Shown: piece by piece, positions 1 to 10,941 of the stretch | Numbering within the stretch: the first letter of the stretch is position 1 | Layout: the number at the start of each line of letters is the position of its first letter | NCBI GenBank assembly: GCA_004565275.1 | Contig: SDOX01000035.1 | Location: 7,387 to 71,386, forward strand | Direction: 5' to 3' | From: Nannochloropsis salina CCMP1776 | Lineage: Eukaryota > Sar > Eustigmatophyceae > Eustigmatales > Monodopsidaceae | Length of the DNA stretch: 64,000 bases | Position numbers and translations under genes: made by a program | The notes under the pieces: generated by a model | Databases searched by the model: none | The model's input: the letters and a program-made list of their open reading frames with translations, nothing else | Told to the model about the DNA's origin: nothing

Positions 1-95
1 TCCCTCCCTCCCTCCCTCCCTCCCTCCCTCCCTCCCCTCCCTCCCTCCCTCCCTCCCTCCCTCCCTCCCTCCCTCCCTCCCTCCCTCCCTCCCTC
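1..95 (+). repeat. (CCCT)n microsatellite in an intron
   Basis: Almost pure CCCT tandem array with one phase slip near base 37. It lies just upstream of the acceptor that opens the first visible HECT exon at 106, so it serves as an oversized polypyrimidine tract on the sense strand of the downstream gene. The true length is unknown because the window starts inside it. Confidence 0.9.
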
Positions 96-105
96 CACGC
101 CGTAG

Positions 106-2227
106 AACAATGCTCTCTTCACCGTCGCCACGGACGGGGCCACCTACCAGCCCAACCCCACCTCCAGCATCAATCCGGACCACCTGGCGCATTTCCGCTT
201 TGTTGGTCGCGTCTTGGGGAAGGCCTTGAGCGACGACCACCTCCTGGACGCGCACTTCACCCGGTCCTTCTACAAGCACATTCTGGGGGCAGCGGTCACG
301 CACCGCGACATGGAGGTGCGTGGAAGGGGGGGCTGGAGTCGGTATGGGCCCAGACTGGGAGGACGCTGGCAGAGGGATGGATGGAGGGCGGAGAAGGAGG
401 AGAGGAAAGGAAGAGGGGGGAGGATGCGATACGGAGATAGGGGCCGTCGGGCTGATAGGCTTTGCTGGAAACGCTTCTCACTCTCTTCGTGGCCGTCCCT
501 CCCTCCCTCCCTCCCCTCTCCCTTTCCTTCATCCCTCTTTTTCTCTTCCTCCCAGGCCATCGATCCGGAGTACTACAAGAGCCTCTGCCAGATCCTAGAA
601 CATCCTCTTGAAGACTTGGGTTTGGACCTCACCTTCAGGTACCTCCTTCCCGCCCTCCTTCCCGCCCTCCTTCCCGCCCTCCTTCCCGCCCTCCTTCGCT
701 TTCGTATTCCCCCTTGCTCTTTCTTTAGCTGCTTGCCCTCCGCATCCAAGCATACGTGTTGCCAAGGCGTGCAGCCGTCCGACATGAAACTTCCTCCCTC
801 CCTCCCTCTTCTCCTTCCTCCCTCCCTCCCTCCTCCTCTTTCCCAGCTGCGAAGCCTCGGAGTTTGGTGAGGTGAAGCTCTACGATGTGGTGCCTAACGG
901 TCGTCACGTGCCGGTCACCGACGAGAACAAGATGGAGTACATCCAAAAAATTGCCCAGGTATGCCCTTCCTCCCTCCCTCCCTCCCTTCCCCTCTAACTC
1001 TCCCACCCTCACTCCTCGCATCCCCTCGTCGGGGGACTGCGTGCTCCTTGCTTTTTGTGCGACATGGTCACCTTTCCTTTCGCTCCCTTTGCCCCTCCTC
1101 CATCAGTTCCGCCTGACTAACGCCATCAAGAAGCAGACCGAAGCCTTCCTGTCGGGTCTTCACGATCTTGTCCCAAAGGTGAGGTTTCCCCTCCCTCTTC
1201 CCCTCCCTCCCCCTTGCCCTCTTTCCCTCCCTCCTCCCCTCCCTCCCTCTCAACCCCTTCCCCTTCCTCTTCTCCTCCCTCGTGTCCTCTCTCCCTCCCT
1301 CCCTTCCTCCCTGCGCTGCCCTCGTCTGTCCCCGGGCTCAATATCAGATCTTTCAATCGAATTTCTCCCTCCATCCTCACCTCCCTTCCCCCCTCCTTCC
1401 GCCTCTCCCTTCTTACCTCCCTCCCCCCCTCCTTCCCGTCCTCCCTCCTTCCTTCAAGGACCTGGTGGCTATTTTCACCCCCTCCGAACTCGAGCTTCTC
1501 TCCTGCGGTCTTCCCTCCATCGATTTGGACAACCTCAAGTCCCACACCGAACTCCACCATTGGAAAACTTCCGACAAAGAGATCCAGTGGTTCTGGGAGG
1601 TATGCTCCCTCCCTCCCACCCTCCCTCCCTCCCTCCCTCCCTCCCTCATTTTTCGCCTGCTCCCTTCCATCGTCCTTCCTTCCCCTCTGTCCCTCCTTAA
1701 ACACAGTCGACCCCCGCCAGTCCCTCCCTCCCTCCCTCCCTCCCTCCCTCCCTCCCTCCCTTTCTCCAGGTTCTGGAGTCGTTCGACGCCGAGCACAAGG
1801 CCCTCTTCCTCACCTTCGTCACAGGCACCAGCCGCGTCCCTGTCGATGGCTTCCAGGCCCTCCAAGGGCTGCACGGTCCTCAAAAATTCAACATTCACAA
1901 ATTGCACGGGAAAACAGACTGCCTCCCTCAGAGTCACACTTGGTAACTCCCCCCCCCCCTTGCTCCCTCCTATTTTCCCCCTTTTATCTCCCCCGTGTCT
2001 GTTGTAATTACTTTCCTAGACCTGAAAGACTAGTGGGATCGGAATTACTACTGGACGTTTAGAATTTTTACCCGCTTTCGACGGATTACCGTCCTTCCTC
2101 CTCCTCTTCCCCCTTCGTGCACAGCTTCAATCAGCTGGATCTCCCCTCGTACTCTTCGCGCGAGGCGGTGAGGAAGACCCTTGTCATGGCCATTACGGAA
2201 TGCAGCGAGGGCTTCGGCTTTGCGTAA
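106..2227 (+). CDS. HECT-type E3 ubiquitin ligase, C-terminal part (5' truncated)
   Basis: HECT ubiquitin ligases accept ubiquitin from an E2 on a catalytic cysteine and pass it to substrates. Seven exons read in one frame: 106-315, 556-638, 847-958, 1107-1178, 1459-1599, 1770-1942 and 2125-2227 (stop TAA), giving 297 residues, most of a roughly 350-residue HECT domain. The N-lobe shows the YQPNP and [10 protein letters not shown] signatures and the segment DPEYYKSL. The C-lobe ends with [16 protein letters not shown], in which Cys (about residue 264 of the visible part) is the ubiquitin-accepting residue, followed by the usual GFGFA end. Its TGC codon is split TG/C by the last intron (1943-2124). 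Closest in style to the HUWE1/UPL1/Tom1 group, but the N-terminal substrate region lies outside the window, so the subfamily is an inference. Introns are CCCT-rich. Confidence 0.93.
639..700 (+). repeat. 12-bp tandem repeat in HECT intron
   Basis: The unit TCCCGCCCTCCT is repeated about four times directly after the donor at 639. It is a longer-period relative of the CCCT arrays and is intronic. Confidence 0.75.
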
Positions 2228-3400
2228 GCGTCGTGGAGCCCGGGAAGCGGGAAAAGGAAGGAAGGGATGGAGAGAGGGAAGGACCAGGGTGGAGCGAGTA
2301 CTTCAAGTGGAGAAGTGTGCGTATTACGCAAGCGGATTTTGGGCATGCGAGAGAAAGTGGATGGATGCATTGCGGGAAAAGGAAAGACAGCGCCATGCGC
2401 TGTGTGTTGAAAAATGGAGTGCAAGGGAGGACGATGGCGTGAAGGGGTGGGGTATGGAGGGGGAAGGATGACTTCGAAGTTGAACTTGGGGACAGACGGC
2501 AAAGCAAGAAACTTGCTTTGAAGGAACTCGCACTGAGTTTAAGAGACTACGTAAATGAAGCAGAGGAAATAGATGTGAAGAATATGGACGCACCCAAACG
2601 GGAATCGGGAAGTAGGGAGCCAGGGAGGTGCAGAGGGAGCGCCTAGCGTGATGGTACCTTCCAAAGAATGGGCTCAGGGGAAGATAGTAGTAATTTAGAT
2701 GCATGAAAGAGTTGTAGGAAGTGGCAAGCACAGATCCAGAAAGATGCAAGAGCGCAAAAGGCATCAAATTAAGAAAAAGCTTCCCTTTACCTTGTGTCGC
2801 GCTCCTGGTGTTCTCTCGGCCGTCAAGTGATTCGAATGTTCTGCATGTGTAAAGCTTTTTCGACGCCGTGCGACAGGTTTCAGTGTATGAAAATGCCCGA
2901 TGCATGTGACCCCTATATTCTTACGATTACGGGGGACAAAATAACGTATCTCCGCCGTTCCCAGAAAGTTTTCCTCACATTCCAATGGTGAATCGGTGCC
3001 AAAATAATGCGCAAGAAAAAAGGAAGCAAGTACGTCGGAATAAAAGACCAGAATCCATGCTGAATTTCCTTTCGGAAATGGAGATTTTTTCTAACCGAGG
3101 GATGCATGTCTCTCAACACTTGTGTCAATCCGTTCCTAGAGGTCACTTGGAAAAAAAACTCATAGAATGTTGGTAGTTTTGTGTAATTTCATAAGAGATC
3201 TTTTACAGAAAAGGGATCCAAAAGCGGAGTGCCTTCTGTTGTTTCCTGTGTTCCGAGACCGTTCCTGCCTGCTCAAAGAATCATACCCGGACCTTCAGCG
3301 GGAAACCGTCACATTCGTGCTCACACGACATACCCATGCTATTGACAGTCCACTCACTTTTGGTACAATCGTGCTGTACGACAGCAGCTTCGGGGTAGAC
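2228..3400. other. Intergenic region, no supported gene
   Basis: Holds the 3' UTR of the HECT gene and the upstream region of the DnaJ gene. The open frames here on both strands (for example a 193-codon frame on the minus strand at 2324-2905) show no recognisable domain and no splice-consistent extension. I see nothing else. Confidence 0.6.
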
Positions 3401-5869
3401 ATGATGGAGCAAGATCATGCGCACGCAGAGCAGCAGGAGGAGAAAAGTGCGGTGGAAGCGTCTTCAAACGGTGCGTTTCGGTGTCTTCCATTTTGGCGGA
3501 GCATAAAACCCTGACATCCACAGTATGTCTTCCCTTCGTTTTTTGGCAATACAAGTTCACTAGCCATCTTATCCTCCATACCCTGTGCTTGTCCACCGCT
3601 TTTTCCCAGGCACAGCCTTGTCCTCCGCGTCGGAGCGCACGACATCAAATCCCAAGACCCCCTCCTCCTTCCTTTCTTACGCCCCCCGTGACGCCTCAGA
3701 GGGCTTGGCAGAGGGACTGAAATCCATCGCCCTCGGCGTCGGCGCGGGCGTCGCAGGCTTAGTGGCCATGCCCGTGGTTGGAGCGAGGGAGAAAGGCGTG
3801 TCGGGGTTCTTCAAAGGGCTTGGGCAAGGCGTCCTAGGGGCCGTGGTCCTTCCGACTGTGGGGGTCGTGAATGGCGTGGTGGAGATAGGGGCGGGCATTG
3901 TGAATACACCAGAGGTACGTGACACTAAGGCGGTGTATAATTTTGATATTTTCGTGCTTGCAGCTCCGAGTTATCCCACAGCCGGGGGAGGGATTCAGCA
4001 TTTTTTATGCGTGAGATGCCAAGCTTCCTGTGCGCTGAGGGTCTTAAAACGGTATTAGACCGGATGGAGGAAGGGGGGGATTAGGTGATTGCAACAAAAA
4101 TCAGGGTAGAGGCAAAGCTTTGGTCGTCTTTTTGAAAGAAGGGCGATGGGAAACGTGGGGTCACGGTTTTCCTCCTCTCCTTCCTTTTCGCCCCTTTGCC
4201 CTTCAGAGTGTGAATGCCCGAATGGAAGGGCGTTCCTGGGACGAGAAACAGCGGAAATGGATCCGTTACGATTTGAAGGAAGAGGCCACCCGGGTCTTCC
4301 AGGAAGAGAAGGAGGAAGAAGAAAAAGAGAAACGGGCGCGGCAGGAGAGAGGGAAGGCCGGGGGGCAGGGGCGGGCGGGGGGAGGGGTCAAGGACACTAC
4401 CTACTACGCCCTGTTGGAGGTGGAGGCGACGGCCACAGGGGAAGAGATCAAGAAAGCGTACTACAAGAAGGCTCGGGCCTGCCATCCGGATCGCCACCCG
4501 GGGGATGCTGAGGCGCACGGTAGGGAGGGAAGGGGGGAGGGGGAGAGGAGGGAGGGAGGGAGGGAAAGGAAGCAGGGAGGTTTCCGGGGCGACTTTTGTA
4601 CGTCAAAAAATCTTTTCTTATCAATGTCCGGTGCTGAACTCTTGTCCTCCTTCTTTCCCTCTCTCCCTCCTTCCCTCCCTCCCTGGCCCAGCGAAATTCC
4701 AAGCCCTCTCCCATGCCTACCACGTCCTCTCCACCGAGTCCCTCCGGGTAGCCTACGATCGTGAGGGTGCGGAGGCGGCGGGTCTGGAGGAAAGCACGCC
4801 CTCCCTCGACCCTGCTCTCTTTTTCACCGTCTTGTTTGGGAGCGAGAAATTCGAGCCGTACACGGGCCAGTTGAAACTCTCCCACATGGTCTCCGCCTTT
4901 GGGGAAGGCTTGGGCGCGGTGCCGGAGGGCGGAAAAAAGGGCGGGGCGGAGGGCGGGCCCGAGGTGGACCTGAATGCGGCGTGGGACGGGGGCGACAAGG
5001 CAGCCCGGGTACAAAGCGCCCGTGAAATCCGATGCGCCTTGCACCTGATCCGTTGTCTGGCCCCATTGGTGGAGGATGGGGAGGAGGGAGGGAGGGAGGG
5101 CGGGAAGGAAGGTTTCCACGCCTGGATGCTGGAGGAGACGGCGGGGCTCTGCCAAGGCACCTTCGGCCCTCAAATGTTGCGGGAGTTGGGTTGGGCATAC
5201 GAGAATGTGGGCCGAGAGTATCTGGGGTGGAGGGATTCCTGGTGGGGGGTGGAAGGCGTGTGGGAGAAGGTGACCCGGGAGGCAAAAGGATTGGGCCGTC
5301 GGGCAGAAGTGGCCGGGGCCGCGTTGGGGGCCTTGAAAGCCGCCAAGACCATGTCCGACAGCATGGGCAAGGTGGAAGCGGCGAAGCGGTTGGGGCGGGA
5401 AGGGCAGGGAGGGAAGGAGGGAGGGAAGGAGGGAGGGAAGGAGGGAGGGAAGGAGGGAGGGAAGGAAAGTGTGAACGGGCTGGGGCCTGGGAAGGAAGAA
5501 GCCACAGCCCAAGAGGGAGGAGAGGAGAATGTGCCGACCGAGGCGGAGATGGCGGCGTTGAACGAATCCTTGCCCGCCTTCATTCATGTCATGTGGAAAA
5601 TCAGTCAGTTGGACATTCAAAAAACGGCGGCACGGGCGGCTAAGAAGATCGTTCGGGACCACGGAGTCTCCGAGACCGTCCGTCGGCGCCGCGCCCAGGG
5701 GCTGATTGTATTAGGGTCGAAGTTCAAGCAGGTGGGGAAGGAAGCGATGGTGGCTTTGAAGGCCCAAGTGGGAGAGAAGGGGGGGAAAGCAGCCGTGAAG
5801 CTCGATGCGAAGCACTTGGAGGAGGTATTAATGAAAACGATGGCCATTGGGCAAGGTCAAGAACTTTGA
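3401..5869 (+). CDS. DnaJ-X co-chaperone with VPS13/ATG2-like C-terminal helix module
   Basis: Predicted Hsp70 co-chaperone of 621 residues from exons 3401-3470, 3610-3914, 4207-4519 and 4692-5869; all junctions keep frame. Residues about 43-123 are Gly/Ala/Val-rich with repeated amphipathic helices, including GVSGFFKGLGQGVLGAVVLP. This closely resembles the C-terminal GFFKGxGKG module of VPS13/ATG2 lipid-transfer proteins, which binds membranes and lipid droplets. A charged linker leads to the J domain (about 188-255) with the Hsp70-stimulating HPD at about 218-220. A DnaJ-X region follows (LFFTVLFGSEKFEPYTGQL), as in yeast Djp1/Caj1 and plant DnaJ-X proteins. No signal peptide is visible. 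A (GGGA)n stretch at 5403-5463 encodes a KEGG run inside the DnaJ-X part. The J-domain call is firm; the VPS13-like call rests on pattern reading. Confidence 0.88.
5403..5463 (+). repeat. Coding (GGGA)n microsatellite, Lys-Glu-Gly-Gly run
   Basis: In-frame purine repeat inside the last exon of the DnaJ-X gene, giving about five KEGG units between two helical segments. It fits an expansion tolerated in a surface linker. Confidence 0.85.
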
Positions 5870-6540
5870 GATGGAAGAGGGATTGGGCGGGACGGTTTCT
5901 TGAGTGTGCAGGACGCGACGTCAGCATGGACATAAGCAGGCGGTCAATGAATGTATTGATATAAGTTTTGTCTCACGGGAGATATTTGTCGTCACTTTCT
6001 TTCCCCTATGTAAAATGCAAAACTGGAGAACATCTCGTCTTTCCCTCTTCCCCAGGGGTCCGGCCCATTTCTCGCGTTTTGCGCAATGTCCCAGCTTTCC
6101 AACGAGGAGAAAGTGGGCGCAGGGACATTGATTTAGCATCGTGAAATGTAAGGCGGCTGAATTAATTCTCTTGCGCCGGGATTGTCTGGAATGTATCGGT
6201 GTCTATATTCCCGGTCACGGTGACCGAGCCACCCTCCTGAACTTTTCGCGCAATTTTTGACTTTCTTCTATCGGAGGTAGGAGGCATGTGCCGAGAGTCA
6301 ATCTTTGGTCATACAAAGGTCTCAACTACGCTTCTTGCTGCAGGTGCTTGAGAATTACTTCATGCTACATCAGAATTGATGGAAATGCTGTTGCTGGGTG
6401 TATGGAGGCTTTTCAATGTGCTTCGTTTTGAACACGCGCAACGGGCCCACCTAGTTTTTTGCTAGTATCCTCTTTCTTTCTTTTGTTCCCTCTGTCAACT
6501 TCACATCCACCTTACGTCAGTGCACAGAAGAGTCCTGGAA
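5870..6540. other. Intergenic region between two plus-strand genes
   Basis: Contains the 3' UTR of the DnaJ-X gene and the 5' region of the next gene. A pyrimidine run ending in CAG at about 6520, 21 bases before the ATG, would suit the acceptor of a 5' UTR intron. No coding sequence recognised. Confidence 0.55.
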
Positions 6541-8427
6541 ATGGCCTCAACATCGTCTCTAACCGAAGAACAAGAGATTTTAGCCGAGCTCGCGGAAGAA
6601 TTGGGTTCGCTTTCCTCAGGTGCCCCATCGCCTTTGGGAGGGCCTGTGTCGAGTGCGAGAATACCGAACCACACGGCCGTGGAGGACAGCACCAATGGCA
6701 ACCACGTGATAAGCGGACACTCAAATGGCAATAATGATGACGAGGACGATGAAGATGGCGGGAGCCTTCTGCTTCCTCCGCCGTCCTTGGAAGGGCCTGC
6801 CGACACGGGCGACCTTCACGACCTGGAAGACCCACTTCTGACGACGGAGAGGAAAAGCGAGAATGAAAGCGCCTTCCCCTTCCACACGTCCGCATCGTCT
6901 GGTTTGACGCTCTTGGATGACGCGGAAGGAGTGGACGGTGAGGGAGGGCACAAGAAAGATGATGAGAAAGGGCTCCAAGGGTTGGGTGACCTCCCGGAGG
7001 GTGGGATAGGACGGGGCAAAGATGAAGCATTGCTGGCATCCAAAGGCAAAGCCACCGTGCAAGAAGTCCCGCAACGCATGATAACCATGTCCTTACGGCC
7101 TCCTCGGCAACGGCGGCGGTACGACGGCTTCGCTATCTCGTTGCAGGGGAAGGAAGAGGAGGAGGAAGGGGAGGGCGAGGGGGAGGAAGGGGAGGAAGGG
7201 AGGGGCGGGAGCCGTGCGCGTCGAAACGGGCAGCCTGTCCGGGGCGAAACATCGTCCGCAGCAGTCAGGGGAGGGCGAAGTGGAGGGGGCGTGGGCCGTG
7301 GATCGGGAGTGAGTCGGAGCAACAGTGTGAGTAGCAGCGGGAGCAGCAACAGCGGAGGCATGCATTTTACCCAGCAACCCTTCAATTCTGCCGTCTGTAA
7401 AAAACGCCTGTACGGCCCAGGACGAGGCCGGTGGAAGCGTCGACGCTTCGATGGCAACGGTTTCATTGACGATTATACCTCGGAAGTCAGTACTCCCGCC
7501 CCTCCCTCCCTCCCTCCCTCCCTTCCTCCGCCCCTCCCTCCCTCCCTCCCTCCCTCCGCCCCTTCCTGCTTTCGTTTGTTCCTGCCACTCCCCGTTTTCT
7601 CCGTCGTGCTCCTTGTTACCTGTGTATATTCTGTCGCCCTCCCTTCCTCCCTCCCTGCCTCCCTCCCTGCCTCCCTCCCCTGCTCCCTCCCTGCAGCTTC
7701 TTTTCCGACAGCCTTTCCCTCGTCCCCTCTCTCCCCCAGGTCCTCCGCCTCCTTCAAACCCGGGGCCCGCTGTCCTTCGACGAGATCTACGACGCCCTCC
7801 CCCGGCCATTGCGGGCATTTGCCCACGCCCCCCGCTCCGTGCAACGCGTGCTCGACACTCTGCGGGCCACGCCCTTGGTGAATTTGGTCCGGGAGGAGAA
7901 AGAGAGGTAGGTAGGGAGGGAGGGAGGGAGGGGGGAGGGAGGGATGGAGGGGGGGCAGTGCAACAGTCCTGGAACGCTCACGACCAAGGTCCTCCCAAAG
8001 TGCTGACCACGGCCGTGCTTCTCCTCCCTCCCTCCCTCCCTCCCTCCCTTCCCTCAGCCCATTGCTGTACACCTTCTTGGACGGCCAGAAGGTCCCCAAA
8101 CCCATTGAAATGGTCGGTCTCAAGGAGGAGGCAGACACCTTGGAGGCAACCGAGGACGAACTCCGTCGCCGCATCTCTCTCCTGCGTAGGGAGCTGACGG
8201 TCTTGAAGGAAGGGAGACGGGAGGGAGGGAGGGAGGGAGGGAGGGAGGGAGGGAGAGAAGGAGAGGGGGAGAAGCATACCCACGGGAGGCAGGCGGCGTT
8301 GGAGGTGTTGACACGGGTGATGGGCGAGGGGCCAGGAAGGGAGGGCGAGAGGGAGAGCGGGAGGGAACGGATGGCTGCGAACCCTATTTATAGGGCAGCA
8401 TTGTTGGCGTTGGGGGTGCAAGTATAA
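6541..8427 (+). CDS. Unassigned acidic, probably nuclear protein with winged-helix-like segment
   Basis: Not recognised as a named family. Exons 6541-7485, 7740-7906 and 8058-8427 join in frame to 493 residues. The N-terminal two thirds are low-complexity: Asp/Glu-rich blocks, a Glu-Gly run, then Ser/Gly/Arg-rich sequence and a basic cluster (GPGRGRWKRRRF) suited to nuclear import or nucleic-acid contact. Exon 2 encodes about 55 residues that read like a winged helix: VLRLLQTRGPLSFDEIYDAL followed by SVQRVLDTLRATPLVNLVRE. Exon 3 begins LLYTFLDG, then a heptad-like stretch (ATEDELRRRISLLRREL), which may be a short coiled coil, and an REGG run at 8221-8257. The ATG at 6541 was chosen as the first in-frame Met. 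The intron at 7907-8057 has a GGGA arm after the donor and a CCCT arm before the acceptor. A chromatin or transcription role is a guess. Confidence 0.7.
8221..8257 (+). repeat. Coding (GGGA)n microsatellite, Arg-Glu-Gly-Gly run
   Basis: Pure GGGA array in frame in the last exon of the 6541-8427 gene. Confidence 0.85.
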
Positions 8428-9179
8428 GGTGGGAAGGAGGGCAGGAGGGAGGGCGGGAGGAAGGCCATGGTCAGGGGTAGGTTCAGGCCTAAAGCATCAT
8501 CACTTACTCTTCCCTTTCAGCCCGGTGTTTCTCGTGGCTGGGGCGTGACGGCCTCTGTCGCCGATGCGGCACGATTGGCTGCAATGAACGTGAAGGAAGG
8601 CTTGGGCGTTCCCGCCCAAATTTTGTTAAGGTGGCAAGAATGGTCTATGTGGAGGGGACGCTGTCTTCCTTTGGAGACACGGTTCCCCACGCCTGGCACG
8701 CAGGAAGAGCATAGAGAAAGAAGGGGAGGGATGCCCCAAAATCTATGAAGAGCAAGGCCACAAATTATGTGAAGAAAAGGAATGCCAGAAATTATACAGA
8801 CAGGATGGGTACCGACTAAATGAAAGAAATTCAGAAGATTTTGGTTCTTGCTTATTCCACGATGTCCGTAGCACCTTCTTTACTGAATTTCAAGCACGCG
8901 AAATGAACTTTGTTCCTCCCTCCCTCTTTCCCTCCCTCCCTCCTCCTCTCCTTCCCCCCTTCCATCGCTATTTCCCAGTTTATGTATGTATGTGTGCCTG
9001 GATATTTTTGTGCCATGATGTTTTACAGTTGACGCCTCTAAGGTACACAGAAGCTTTCCTATCTCCTCTCCCACACCCCCCTTACACCTCCCTCCCTCCC
9101 AAGTCTCCCGTCAGAACCCCCCACTGACACAAAACCTCTCCTTTCCCTCCCTCCTTGACTCCCTCCTTCCCTCTTTCCC
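8428..9179. other. Convergent intergenic region
   Basis: Lies between the stop codons of a plus-strand and a minus-strand gene and so holds two 3' UTRs. The 93-codon plus-strand frame at 8467-8748 shows no domain. Nothing else supported. Confidence 0.55.
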
Positions 9180-10941
9180 TCACGGATTCGTCACCACCGC
9201 CTGCATCCCATCCATTTTGTACTCCTCCTCCCCCTCGTCGTAGGAATAAGCTCCGTCTTCCTCCCCCGCAGCCAGACTGTTCTTACGCAACGCCGCCCTC
9301 TCAGCCGCACGTTCTTTCCGGGAGGCATGGGCCGTTCCACAGAAGGCAAAGAAGGCAATGGCGCTGGAGACTGGAGGGTTGAGGGAAGGAGGGAGGGAGG
9401 GCGGGAGGAAGGGAGGGAGGAGGAGAAGGGGGTCGGGTAAATGACGGAGGGACTGGCGGCGGCAGGGGTGGATGGAAAAAGAGGAAGCAAAGAGAAGAAG
9501 GGAGGGAGGGAGAAAGGGAGGGAATGAGGGAGGGAGGGAGGGAGGGAGGGAGGGGTACCTGTCATGCCGAACCAGCCCTTCCCGAAATAAAAGTCGGCGT
9601 CGGGGAACGTCACGTCCAGGTCGGAGGCGGCGATTTGGTTCAGACACACCCAAGCCACCACGCAAACCCCTGGGGGGAGGGAGGGAGGGAGGAAGGGAGG
9701 GAGGGAGGGAGGGAGGGAGCGTATGAGGAAGCTTGTCGGACGGAGGAGGGAGAGAGGAAGGGGAAAGAGGGAGGAAACGAGGGAGGGACCGAGGGAAGGA
9801 AGAAGGGAGGGCGAAGACGCACGAGTGCCGCGAGGAACTGGAAGAACATGACGGAGGCAAGGAGGCCGGTGACGTGCTTCCGCTCCTTGTTCTTGATGCT
9901 GTTGCAGGCCAACAGGAAGGCAAGCAAAAGGCCAGCCACGCCCAGGACGCATGCCACGACGCCTGAGAGGGAGCCACGAAAAGGGAGGGAGGGAGGGGGG
10001 AAAACAGGTGGTGCTTGGTGAGGAGACGTCGAGTTCTTCATCTCTCCTCCCACCCGATGATGTGATTGCGCCCTCCCCTTGGTCAGAATTTCATGCGCCC
10101 CCTTCCTCCCTCCCTCCCTCCCTCCCTCCCTCCCTCCCTCCCTCCCTCCCTCCCTACCAGCGATCTGTGAGGTGGTCAAAAAGGAACAATAGGCGACCTG
10201 GTGGCTGGGCTCGTCAAAGATAGGGCCCGGATCGGTCCGCGAGCACCAATGGAAGCCATCCGCCATGTAAACAGGGACGCCGGCCTGGGAGGGAGGGCGG
10301 GAGGGAGGGTGGGAGGGATGGCGGGAGGGAGGGAGGGCGGGATGGCGTCGCGTTAGAGAAAGAGGAGAGGCAACGGAACGGGGAAATCGCTACATGGCGT
10401 AATAAAAGCATGCGGGTCACAAGCCACATGGCCACTTGATGCCTCACACACCCTTTTCAATAGGCATCGCCATCCTTTTCCCTATTCCTACCCTGCCCCT
10501 TCCCCTTTGCTTTACCTGGCTAACGCGTGCCTTCATCCCGAAAGGACCCATACGCATGAAGATGGATGTGGGTAGCCCGTCCACTGTCAAATAGGGCTCA
10601 TCAGAGACAGACCAGCCTGGAGGCCAAAAATGGAGAGAGCGTGGACGGTCAAGGGAAAGAAGCGTAATAAAGGTGGCAGGCGTGGGCACTCCAGTTCGCA
10701 TACGCTCACGACATGTCCGGATGAATGCATTGATTTCGCAAGCAATCCACACATTTTTACAAGAAAGTTTGAGGGAAGTATCGAGATGCTTTGAGGTAAG
10801 TAGGGAGGGACTGAGAACAAGAGCGAATGCCACTGACACATATTTACCTCTGATTAAAAGAGCCCATGCCGCCAAGACCACTGACCCCGCGTACAAAAAT
10901 GTGCCTGTGGTGGAAGTGGAGACGCAGTCGGAAAGACACAT
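9180..10941 (-). CDS. Four-helix membrane protein with claudin-like layout
   Basis: Not assigned to a named family. Minus-strand exons 10848-10941, 10516-10616, 10158-10284, about 9819-9962, 9559-9669 and 9180-9370 give 255 residues. There are four hydrophobic segments: TFLYAGSVVLAAWALLIRG near the N terminus, then GVVACVLGVAGLLLAFLLAC, then MFFQFLAALVRVCVVAWVCL, then VSSAIAFFAFCG. A large loop of about 75 residues between helices 1 and 2 carries two cysteines (HWCSR and AYCSF), and the charged C-terminal tail ends in a Tyr/Asp/Glu cluster and VVTNP. The layout matches claudin/PMP22-type tetraspan proteins, but the claudin GLW motif is absent, so this is topology only. Exon 4 must end at a weak donor (GTCTTC) to keep frame with exon 5. 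The Met at 10941 is the closest in-frame ATG to helix 1; a more distal start cannot be excluded. Confidence 0.72.

Noticed and set aside
2324-2905. 193-codon minus-strand open frame
   Set aside because: Ser/His/Leu/Pro-rich reading in an untranslated spacer, no domain, no splice extension; looks like a chance frame.
9472-10021. Plus-strand Arg/Glu/Gly-rich frames across the tetraspan gene
   Set aside because: Shadows of GGGA arrays antisense to real minus-strand exons and introns.
9963-10157. GGGA/CCCT arrays considered as a CRISPR-like or origin-type repeat array
   Set aside because: Simple 4-bp microsatellites with no spacers or conserved repeat-spacer period, in a eukaryotic intron.
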